Shown here: piece after piece, positions 50,107 to 58,773 of the stretch | Layout: the number at the start of each line of letters is the position of its first letter | How positions within the stretch are numbered: position 1 is the stretch's first letter | NCBI RefSeq assembly: GCF_021648885.1 | Contig: NZ_JAKJHZ010000005.1 | Span: forward strand, 682,001-746,000 | Length of the DNA stretch: 64,000 nt | Source of the DNA: Nocardioides potassii | GTDB lineage: Bacteria; Actinomycetota; Actinomycetes; Propionibacteriales; Nocardioidaceae | Reading direction: 5' to 3' | Made by a program: the position numbers and the translations under genes | Notes under the pieces: generated by a model | What the model saw: the letters and a program-made list of their open reading frames with translations, nothing else | The model's database searches: none | What the model was told of the DNA's origin: nothing

Positions 50107-51572
50107 GCCACTTCCAGGCGGTAGAGGAACTGGTAGCCGAACATGCGCGGCCAGACGCGGACCAGGCCGCGGTCGGTGCGCTCGATCCGCCGGACCACCC
50201 GGCCACCGAGGTTGTCCTGCGAGGAGTCGGCGAAGGTGTTGAAGGGGGTACCGACGATGCGCGTCTCGAGGATCCGGAGCCCGGTGTCGTCGATGAGCCG
50301 CTCGATCATGTCGCGCGTGAAGAAGCGGATGTGGCCGCGGTCGAGCGGTCCGCGCTGGTCGTAGTCGAACTTCCCGGTCGCGATGCGGCCCCGGGGGTAC
50401 CAGTGGCCGAAGTTGGGGACCGACACGAGCAGCTCCCCGCCGGGACGGACCTTCCTGGCCAGGTCGGCGAGCAGCAGGTGCGGCTCGACGACGTGCTCCA
50501 GGATGTCACCGGCGATCACGACGTCGTAGGAGGCGTCGAGGCCGTGGGGGAGCGGCAGGTTGAGGTCGGCCTCGATGAACTCGTCGACCCGCTCTGCGAC
50601 GCCCTCGTGCTTGTGGCGGTCGAGTCCGGTGACGTGGTGGCCGAGGGCACGCGCGCGCTGGGCGAAGCGGCCGTCGTAGCAACCGGCGTCGAGGACGCGC
50701 GAGCGCGGGTGGCGCCCGAGCCACTCCAGCAGCACCGCGTGCGAGCCGTAGCGGTCCTTGAGGGCGTACTCGTCGGACTCCTCCGACTGCACGCCGCCGC
50801 CGAAGCCGTGCTCGCCGGCCCAGTGCCGGACCACGTCGCCGGCGACGTCGCGGGCGTACTTCATCCCGTTGACGTAGCAGATCTCGTCGCCGTAGTAGGT
50901 GGGGATGGGCACCTCGACGATGCGCTTGCGCGCCCGGACGAGGCCCAGGATGATCTCGGTGTCGAAGTCGAAGTCGTTGGAGTACGACGCCAGGTCGAGG
51001 TCGGCGAGCGCGTCGGTGCGGTAGGCGCGGTAGCCGGAGTGCCACTCCGAGAGCCGCTGGCCGGTGAGCGCGTTCTGGAACCGCGTCAGCACCTTGTTTC
51101 CGACGTACTTGTAGGCAGGCATGCCGCCGGCCCGCGCGCCACCCTTGTCGAGCATGCGAGACCCGAAGACGGCGTCCGCCTCACCGCTGACGAGCGGGGC
51201 CACGAGGTCCTCGATGCACTCGGGGGCGTACTGGCCGTCGCCGTGGAGCAGCACGACCACGTCGAGACCGTGGTCCTTGGCCCACTGGTAGCCGGCCTTC
51301 TGGTTGCCGCCGTAGCCGAGGTTGCGCTCGTGCTTGACGACCGTGATGGGGAACTTCGCGGTGTCGCGGAAGCGCAGGCCGATCTCGTAGGTGTCGTCGG
51401 CGCTGGCGTCGTCGCACACCATCACGTGGTCGACCACGTCGAGGAAGGACTCCGGGAGCCGCTTCAACGTCTTCTCCAGCGTGGACGCCGCGTTGTAGGC
51501 GACCACGAGGACGCCGATGCGCGCCTCGCGCGGTCCGTCGGACGACCCGACGGGCTCCTCGATCGACTGCAC
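50103..51572 (-). CDS. GT2 glycosyltransferase fused to a SAM methyltransferase
   Basis: A bifunctional 489-aa protein. Residues 20-250 form a GT2 (DPM1-like) domain: VLVVAYNAASTLEKTL, CDDASADDTY, LLHGDGQYAPE (DxD-type metal site), and the SGYRAYRTDAL region. Residues 285-480 form a class I methyltransferase: VLDAGCYDGRFAQRA (SAM loop), then AGDILEHV. The GT2 part probably makes a polyprenyl-phosphate sugar. GTG at 51572 is preferred to 51587 because GGAGGGAGA precedes it. Heads the operon with the GT-C-like and GT4 genes. Confidence 0.87.
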   Translation of the reverse strand: MQSIEEPVGSSDGPREARIGVLVVAYNAASTLEKTLKRLPESFLDVVDHVMVCDDASADDTYEIGLRFRDTAKFPITVVKHERNLGYGGNQKAGYQWAKDHGLDVVVLLHGDGQYAPECIEDLVAPLVSGEADAVFGSRMLDKGGARAGGMPAYKYVGNKVLTRFQNALTGQRLSEWHSGYRAYRTDALADLDLASYSNDFDFDTEIILGLVRARKRIVEVPIPTYYGDEICYVNGMKYARDVAGDVVRHWAGEHGFGGGVQSEESDEYALKDRYGSHAVLLEWLGRHPRSRVLDAGCYDGRFAQRARALGHHVTGLDRHKHEGVAERVDEFIEADLNLPLPHGLDASYDVVIAGDILEHVVEPHLLLADLARKVRPGGELLVSVPNFGHWYPRGRIATGKFDYDQRGPLDRGHIRFFTRDMIERLIDDTGLRILETRIVGTPFNTFADSSQDNLGGRVVRRIERTDRGLVRVWPRMFGYQFLYRLEVA

Positions 51573-51739
51573 GGATTCTCCCTCCACCTGCTCACCGGGG
51601 TTCGGTGACGGCCGTCACCCGGTGATGAACCGGGCGAGTCTAACCCGCCAGTAGCATCCACGCTGGCATGCGCGGAGGACGGCGGGAATTCTTCGGGTCC
51701 GGGCGTCCGGTCGCGACCTCGGGTGGCATGATGCGCGCC

Positions 51740-52585
51740 ATGGAGACCGCCCTTGAGCTCGTCGACCAGACGCGCCTGAACGCCGACCTCGCGGCGTCGT
51801 CCGAGGCCTACGGCGCCGCCGAGCCGTTCCCGCACATCGTGCTCGACGACGTGCTGCACCCCGAGGCGTTCTCCGCGGCCGTGCGCGACTTCCCCGGGAT
51901 CGACGACGAGTTCTGGAAGGGCTACCTCCACGTCAACGAGACCAAGTACTGCAACGTGCACCCCGACACCTGGGCGCCGAGCCTCCAGGCGGTGGCGCGT
52001 GAGTTCTGCTCGCCGGAGTTCGTGGCCTACCTCGAGCAGCTGACCGGCATCGCGAACCTCATCCCGGACTACACGATGGACGGGGGAGGGCTGCACATGA
52101 CCAAGCGCGGCGGCCACCTCAACATCCACACCGACTTCAGCACCCACCACACCCACGAGAACTGGGCCCGGCGCGTCAACATCCTCCTCTACCTCAACGA
52201 GGAGTGGCACGACGACTGGGGCGGCAAGCTCGAGCTCTGGGACGCCGACATGACCGCCTGCCAGGCGCGGGTCACCCCGGCCGGCAACCGGATGCTCGTC
52301 TTCACCACCTCGGACAGCTCGTTCCACGGCCACCCCGACGGCCTGACCTGCCCGCCCGACATGGCGCGCCGCTCGCTCGCGATGTACTACTTCACCGAGG
52401 AGGAGGCGCCGGTCCGCAAGTCGACCAACTACCGCGCCCGGCCCGAGGAGAGCGTGGCGAGGAAGGCCGCGATCGCGGCGGACCGCAAGGTCCTCGACGT
52501 CTACGACCGGGTCAAGCGTCGCCTCGGCATCTCCGACGACTTCGCGCACTCGGTGCTCGAGCGACTGGCGCGCCGCAAGTCGTGA
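51740..52585 (+). CDS. 2-oxoglutarate/Fe(II)-dependent oxygenase
   Basis: A 281-aa double-stranded beta-helix protein. The iron triad is visible: H-x-D in LNIHTDFSTH (about residue 131) and the distal His in SFHGHPDG, with the 2OG-binding Arg in ARRSLAMYYF. It resembles prolyl hydroxylase-like 2OG-FeII_Oxy_3 enzymes. Substrate unknown; it sits between glycan genes and overlaps the next membrane protein by 4 bp, so it may hydroxylate a sugar or a surface-protein residue. In-frame ATGs at 51728 and 51731 are alternatives. Confidence 0.85.
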   Translation: METALELVDQTRLNADLAASSEAYGAAEPFPHIVLDDVLHPEAFSAAVRDFPGIDDEFWKGYLHVNETKYCNVHPDTWAPSLQAVAREFCSPEFVAYLEQLTGIANLIPDYTMDGGGLHMTKRGGHLNIHTDFSTHHTHENWARRVNILLYLNEEWHDDWGGKLELWDADMTACQARVTPAGNRMLVFTTSDSSFHGHPDGLTCPPDMARRSLAMYYFTEEEAPVRKSTNYRARPEESVARKAAIAADRKVLDVYDRVKRRLGISDDFAHSVLERLARRKS

Positions 52586-54300
52586 CCGTCGTGAGCCCGG
52601 CCCCGGCGCGGCATCGTCCCGCCCGGTCTCGCCGGCGCCCCAGCGCGCCACAGCTGCTGCTGGCGGCCGGTGTCGTGGCGAGCCTCGTCGTGTGCATCTA
52701 CACCGTGCGCGACGGCTGGTTCGGTGTGGACGCCTACAACTACTTCGCCGACCGCGGTGGGCTCAGGGGCGAGCACACGAGCGTCTGGGCGCCCTATGGC
52801 GGTCACTGGGAACCGGTGGTCATCGGTGTCTACCTCGTCATCTGGAAGTTCGTCGGGTTCTCGTCCTACCTCCCCTACGTGCTGCCCGCGATCCTGACCC
52901 ACCTCGCGATCTGCGTGCTGATGTTCGGCATCCTGCGGCGGCTCGGCCACCAGGAGTGGCTGTCCCTCTCGGTGGTGTGGCTGCTGCTGTTTTACGGCGC
53001 TGCGGGTGAGGCATACACGAGCGATGCGCCCGTGGCGCTGACGTCGGCGCTCGCGCTCGGGCTCGGGGCACTGTTCGTCCTGCTCGGGGGGGACTCGCGC
53101 AGGCGCGAGGTGACGGCGACAGCGCTGCTCCTGCTCGCGCTGGGATGCTCGGTCACGTCGGTGGTGGCCATCGCGCTCGTAGCCATCTACCTGGTCGGCG
53201 TACGACGTCTCCGCACGGCCGCGCTGGCCGGGGGGATCCCGACGGCGTGCTTCATGGTCTGGTTCGCGGTCTCCGGGCGCACCGGGGGGCGCGGCAGCTT
53301 CGGCGTCGACCTGCTGCTGGAGATCCCTGCCGCGGTCTGGAAGGCCGTCACCGTCCCGCTCGGCGACGTGTCCGGCATGGCGGGCGCCGGGGTGACCCTG
53401 ACACTGGTCGTCACGCTGGCCACGCTGATCTCACCCGAGCCGACGCCGGCTCAGCGCGCCGTGGCACTGGCGGGCCTCGCCGCTGCGCTCCTCCAGCTCA
53501 CCCTCAGCGCCGTGGCCAACGCGAGCACCGTGGGAGCCGGCCTCGAGGACGCCGTCACGGTCGGTCGCTACCGCTACATCGTCCTGGTGTGCCTCCTGCC
53601 GGCGGTGGCGGTGACGGTGCAGTGGGGACTGCGCCGGTTCACCACTGTCACGGCCGGCCAGTCCCGGCTCGTGGCGGCGCTGCTGGCCGTCGCGGTGCTC
53701 GTCGCCTCCACCATCCACGGCCTCGCGGACCTGCGGGGGGCGAGGAACTTCAACGTCGCGGTCGGCCAGCACTACAAGGACGTCCTCTTCGGGTCCGTGG
53801 CTGCGATGGACCTGGGGGAGAAAATGCTCTACTTCGAGGGCATCGTCTTCATGAACGGTCACGACATCGAGAAGCTCGCCCGTCCGGAGGCTCGGGAGCA
53901 CTTCCCGGAGGACTTCAGGCCGACGGCCGACCAGCGCTTCACCGCGGAGTCCGCACTCTTCGTCGGCGTACGGGACGAGACCATGGACCTGCCGGCACCG
54001 GCGGGGGTGAGCTCCGAGGACTTCACCAAGCCTCTCTCGAACAAGTTTGGCTGCCGCTCTTACACGAGCACGAGCATGACGCCTCTCATCACGATGACCA
54101 GTTTCGAGGGCGGTCAGATCGCCGTGACGAGCGACAGCTCGACCATCCGGACGCGTCTGACTCGCGACGACCTCTCGTCGGAACCGAAGGCCTGGGCCGT
54201 GACCGCGGGCGAGCCCGTCTACATCGCCACGTCCGCGCAGCTCGCGCAGCTCGACATCGCGTTCGACTCCGGCGGGACCTTCAGGATCTGCCGCGCCTGA
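52582..54300 (+). CDS. GT-C-like polytopic membrane protein
   Basis: A 572-aa protein with about 11 hydrophobic segments up to residue 385, then a soluble C-terminal domain of about 185 residues. The first outside loop begins VRDGWFGVDAYNYFADRGG, with the acidic residue position of GT-C enzymes, and contains GGHWEP. No named family recognised. The C-terminal domain has lower G+C than its surroundings in places (54040-54140). It is translationally coupled to the oxygenase gene by GTGA overlap. Confidence 0.7.
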   Translation: MTVVSPAPARHRPARSRRRPSAPQLLLAAGVVASLVVCIYTVRDGWFGVDAYNYFADRGGLRGEHTSVWAPYGGHWEPVVIGVYLVIWKFVGFSSYLPYVLPAILTHLAICVLMFGILRRLGHQEWLSLSVVWLLLFYGAAGEAYTSDAPVALTSALALGLGALFVLLGGDSRRREVTATALLLLALGCSVTSVVAIALVAIYLVGVRRLRTAALAGGIPTACFMVWFAVSGRTGGRGSFGVDLLLEIPAAVWKAVTVPLGDVSGMAGAGVTLTLVVTLATLISPEPTPAQRAVALAGLAAALLQLTLSAVANASTVGAGLEDAVTVGRYRYIVLVCLLPAVAVTVQWGLRRFTTVTAGQSRLVAALLAVAVLVASTIHGLADLRGARNFNVAVGQHYKDVLFGSVAAMDLGEKMLYFEGIVFMNGHDIEKLARPEAREHFPEDFRPTADQRFTAESALFVGVRDETMDLPAPAGVSSEDFTKPLSNKFGCRSYTSTSMTPLITMTSFEGGQIAVTSDSSTIRTRLTRDDLSSEPKAWAVTAGEPVYIATSAQLAQLDIAFDSGGTFRICRA

Positions 54301-54315
54301 CGCGGTGCATCGGGC

Positions 54316-55548
54316 TCAGGCCCGGCGCAGCCGTCGTACGCCGTCCGCGGCGCGAGCGCGCGCGAGCGGCACGAGGCCGTCCGCTGCCTCCGCCCAGAGG
54401 GGGTGGCGCAACAGGGTGGTCGCCCGCCGCTCCACCGTGCGGTGGGCAACCAGGGAGATGGCCACGGTGAGCGCGAGCGCGACGACCGTGCGGACGGGCC
54501 AGCCCCAGTCCTCGGTGTGCCGCGCGAGGAAGGTGAAGACGGGGTAGTGCCAGATGTAGAGCAGCAACGAGTGGCGGCCGAGGAAGACGAGCGGCCGCAC
54601 GCTCACGGCTGAGACGGCGCGGGACGGCTCGACCAGGAGGGCGGTGGCCCCGAAGAGAAGGGCGAGATCGAGCTCGAGGAGGGCCACGCCCCACGCGAGG
54701 AAGCGCTCGTCCTGCACGCAGTAGTAGGCGAGCGGCGCCAGCGCCACCAGGGTCGCGGTCGCCGTCAGCCGCACCGCCCGCTGCGGGAGCTCGAGACGCC
54801 GTACGAGCGGGAGAGCCGCGCCGAGGATGACGCCGACGACGAAGGGGTCCATGCGCGCCGTGGTCCGCACGAGCACCTGGAAGACGAACTCGGTGTCGGT
54901 GACGTGGAAGCGCCACCAGGTCAGCAGGAGCAGCAGCCCGCCGAGCACGAACAGCACCCCGACCGGTCGACGGCGCATCATGTAGAGGACCGCCGCCATG
55001 ATGACGAACGCCTGCATGTCGACCGAGAGGTACCAGAGGTGGCCGAAGTCGGGCCGCGAGGTGAGCAGGTTGCCCTGGACGTACCAGTTCCACGTGTAGG
55101 TCAGGACGTGCACGACCGAGTCCGCGTTGTCACCGGCCTTCGTCTTGTCGGTGCCGTCGAGCGTCGACACGACCAGCACCACCGCCAGCAGGAGCCAAAG
55201 GCTGGGGCCGACGCGCAGCACCCGTCGGACGAAGGTGACACCCGGCCGCATGTTCTCCAGCCCGCGCGAGGCGAGGGAGACGTAGGTGAAGTAGCCGGCG
55301 GCGACGAGGAACACCGTCACCGCGAAGTTGCCGCTGCGGAACAGCGGGCGGATCCACGCGGTCTCGTCGATGCGCTCGATCGGCCACAGCACCCATCCGT
55401 GCGAGAGGACGACGAGCACGATCGCGATCCCGCGGATGCCGTCGATGAGCGCCACCCGGCGGGGGGTGCTCATCACGGTCGACGCGTCGCCGTCGTGGTC
55501 GCCCACCGACGGGTCGTCGATGAGCGCGGCGGGCTTGGTCGAGGCCAT
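54316..55548 (-). CDS. Acyltransferase 3 (OafA/YrhL-like) membrane protein
   Basis: O-acylates a cell-surface sugar in known members. The 410-aa protein has about ten helices and starts with the family motif RVALIDGIRGIAIVLVVLSHGW, where the His is catalytic. FFLVAAGYF-type R-loop residues follow (VFLVAAGYFTYVS), with FLGRHSLLLYIWHYPVF in the C-terminal third. TAGAGT at 55556-55561 lies 7 nt before the ATG. It is convergent with the GT-C-like gene. Confidence 0.9.
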   Translation of the reverse strand: MASTKPAALIDDPSVGDHDGDASTVMSTPRRVALIDGIRGIAIVLVVLSHGWVLWPIERIDETAWIRPLFRSGNFAVTVFLVAAGYFTYVSLASRGLENMRPGVTFVRRVLRVGPSLWLLLAVVLVVSTLDGTDKTKAGDNADSVVHVLTYTWNWYVQGNLLTSRPDFGHLWYLSVDMQAFVIMAAVLYMMRRRPVGVLFVLGGLLLLLTWWRFHVTDTEFVFQVLVRTTARMDPFVVGVILGAALPLVRRLELPQRAVRLTATATLVALAPLAYYCVQDERFLAWGVALLELDLALLFGATALLVEPSRAVSAVSVRPLVFLGRHSLLLYIWHYPVFTFLARHTEDWGWPVRTVVALALTVAISLVAHRTVERRATTLLRHPLWAEAADGLVPLARARAADGVRRLRRA

Positions 55549-55689
55549 GGCGCGGACTCTAACCCGCCGCTCCGGCCCGGGATCAGACACCGCGCAAACC
55601 ACCGTCGAAAGTGGCCCGTCGATTGGCTACCGGGGAGTCACTTCGCTGCTATTGTCCTCCCGGATCAGGCCAACTGGGAGGAACGTCAC

Positions 55690-56592
55690 ATGCGCAAGGG
55701 CTTCGGCATCGGACTGACGGTGCTGGGTGGATTTCTCATCACGTTGGCGCTCCTGGCCCAGTTCTGGGCTCCCGGGCAGCTGATGAAGACGCCGCTCGAC
55801 ACCGACAGCCTGACGTTGCTCGACGGTACCGCCCAGCTGTCCGACGGCACCGGGGGCACCAACGAGTTCCCGGTCAAGGCGTTCAGCGTCACCCGCGCCG
55901 ACTCCGAGCGATCGGACTCCGACGTCATCGTCTTCCAGAACTCGAGCTGCCTGGTCAAGGACGAGGGCGAGATTGACGAGTGCGTGTCCGCCAGTGACCC
56001 GCAGGAGCGGCTGCTCTCCGCCAGCACCGACAACTTCGCGACCGACCGTCGCACGGGTGAGGCGGTCGACGACCCGAAGTACCTCCCGCCGAGCGCCGAG
56101 CAGAAGAGCGGCCTGGTCAACAAGTGGCCCTTCCTGGCCGAGAAGAAGACCTACCAGTACTGGGACGGTTTCTCGGGCGAGGCGGTCCCGGCCACCTACG
56201 ACGGCACCGACACGATCGACGGTCTCGAGGTCTACAACTACAAGATCGTGGTCTCCGACGCCCCGATCGAGGTGACCGACGGCGTCCAGGGCACCTACTC
56301 CACCGACCGGACGATCCAGATCGACCCGACGACCGGGGCGATCGTCAACCAGTTCGAGACCCAGGAGCGCCTCGACGGGGACGGCAACGTCTTCCTGGCC
56401 CTCGACTACGGCTTCACCGACGAGCAGGTCGCGGACAACGCCGAGACGTCCAAGAGCAACGCCAGCAGCCTCAACCTGATCCGCAAGACGGTGCCGCTCA
56501 TCGGCTACCTCGTCGGCATCCCGGCGCTGCTGATCGGCATCGCGCTCCAGGTGATGCGCCGACGCTCGGCCAACGCCACCGCCGACGCCTGA
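55690..56592 (+). CDS. DUF3068 (PorA-family) membrane protein
   Basis: A 300-aa protein with one helix at each end (GIGLTVLGGFLITLALLAQFW and LIGYLVGIPALLIGIALQV) and a large outside domain between them, the standard DUF3068 topology. The family is named for porin PorA similarity, but the topology does not look like a porin. Function unknown. GGGAGGA precedes the ATG. It lies 34 bp ahead of the moxR gene and probably heads that operon. Confidence 0.88.
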   Translation: MRKGFGIGLTVLGGFLITLALLAQFWAPGQLMKTPLDTDSLTLLDGTAQLSDGTGGTNEFPVKAFSVTRADSERSDSDVIVFQNSSCLVKDEGEIDECVSASDPQERLLSASTDNFATDRRTGEAVDDPKYLPPSAEQKSGLVNKWPFLAEKKTYQYWDGFSGEAVPATYDGTDTIDGLEVYNYKIVVSDAPIEVTDGVQGTYSTDRTIQIDPTTGAIVNQFETQERLDGDGNVFLALDYGFTDEQVADNAETSKSNASSLNLIRKTVPLIGYLVGIPALLIGIALQVMRRRSANATADA

Positions 56593-56626
56593 GGCGAGCC
56601 GACCCGAGAGGGAGACCCTCGACCGC

Positions 56627-57612
<986 letters not shown>

Positions 57613-57616
<4 letters not shown>

Positions 57617-58773
57617 ACCTCCTCCGGGTCCTCACGCCCCTCGGGCGCAGCGTCGCCGTGCTCGGCCTCGCGGCGGCGGCGGTGGCGTGGTGGCTGCACT
57701 GGCAGGAGTTCACCCAGCTCGCTGTCGTGGCACTCGCGCTGCTCGTGGTGGGACTGGCGTGGCAGGTCGTGCCCGGCACGCCCACCGCGCGGTTGGTCCT
57801 GCGGCGCAACAGGCTCGTCGAGGGGGCGGCACCACCCGTTGCCACGCTCGAGCTGCGAGCCGGTGCCGTGCCGATGCTCTTCCCGAAGGTCACCGTCCCG
57901 GTCGGCGACGACAGCGTCTCGCTCCGGCTGCCGTTCCTGGCTCCCTTCGCGCAGCACAGCCAGGCCGTCCAGCTCCCGTCGATGCCGCGTGGCGCCCACG
58001 CCGTGGGCCCGGTGACCTACGAGAAGGCGGACCCGGTCGGCCTCGTGTCGCGGCGTTTCGAGGCCGGGACGGCGGTGGAGCTGCTGGTCGCCCCACGGGT
58101 CACCGACCTGTCGGTGTTCGCCGGCGGCCTGACCAACGACCTCGACGGTGCCACCAGCCAGCAGCTCTCGATGAGCGACCTCGCGTTCCACGCGCTGCGC
58201 GAGTACGTCCCCGGCGACGACCTGCGCCACGTGCACTGGCGGTCCTCGGCCAAGGCCGGCGAGCTGCTCGTGCGGCAGTACCACGAGACCCGGCGCGGGC
58301 ACGTCACGATCCTGGTCGACGACATCGCGGCGTCGTACCCGCGGGCACGGGACTTCGAGCTGGCCGTGTCCGTGGCGGCGTCGATCGCCCTGCGAGCGGT
58401 GCGCGACGACTTCGACACCTACCTGCGGTGCGGCGAGCAGGTCGCCCGAGGGCGCAGCGCGACGGCGATGATCGACGCGGCCTGCCGCTTCGAGCGGTCG
58501 GTGACGGCCGACGGTGACACCTACGCCGCCCACGCGGCGGCTGCGGCGGAATCCGTCACCGGCACCGGTCTGGTCGTCCAGGTGACCGGATCGGCCCGCG
58601 ACCTCGTGGAGCTCGATGCGGCCGCCGACCGGTTCGACCGCGGCGCCGACTGGATCGTCGTACGCGCCGACAGCCGGGCGGAGCCCATGCTGCGCGACAG
58701 CCGGTCGCTGCGCGAGGTCTCGGTGCCCGACCTGGACCGGCTGCGGCAGCTGCTCGAGCGGGGTATGCGATGA
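57613..58773 (+). CDS. DUF58 domain protein
   Basis: A 386-aa protein with two N-terminal helices (residues 10-55). The DUF58 core carries REYVPGDDLRHVHWRSSAKAG (about residue 195-215) and a VWA-like segment beginning TILVDD. It is the usual MoxR partner, thought to help assemble or activate membrane or secreted complexes. GTGA overlap with moxR and ATGA overlap with the next gene make a coupled trio. Confidence 0.92.
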
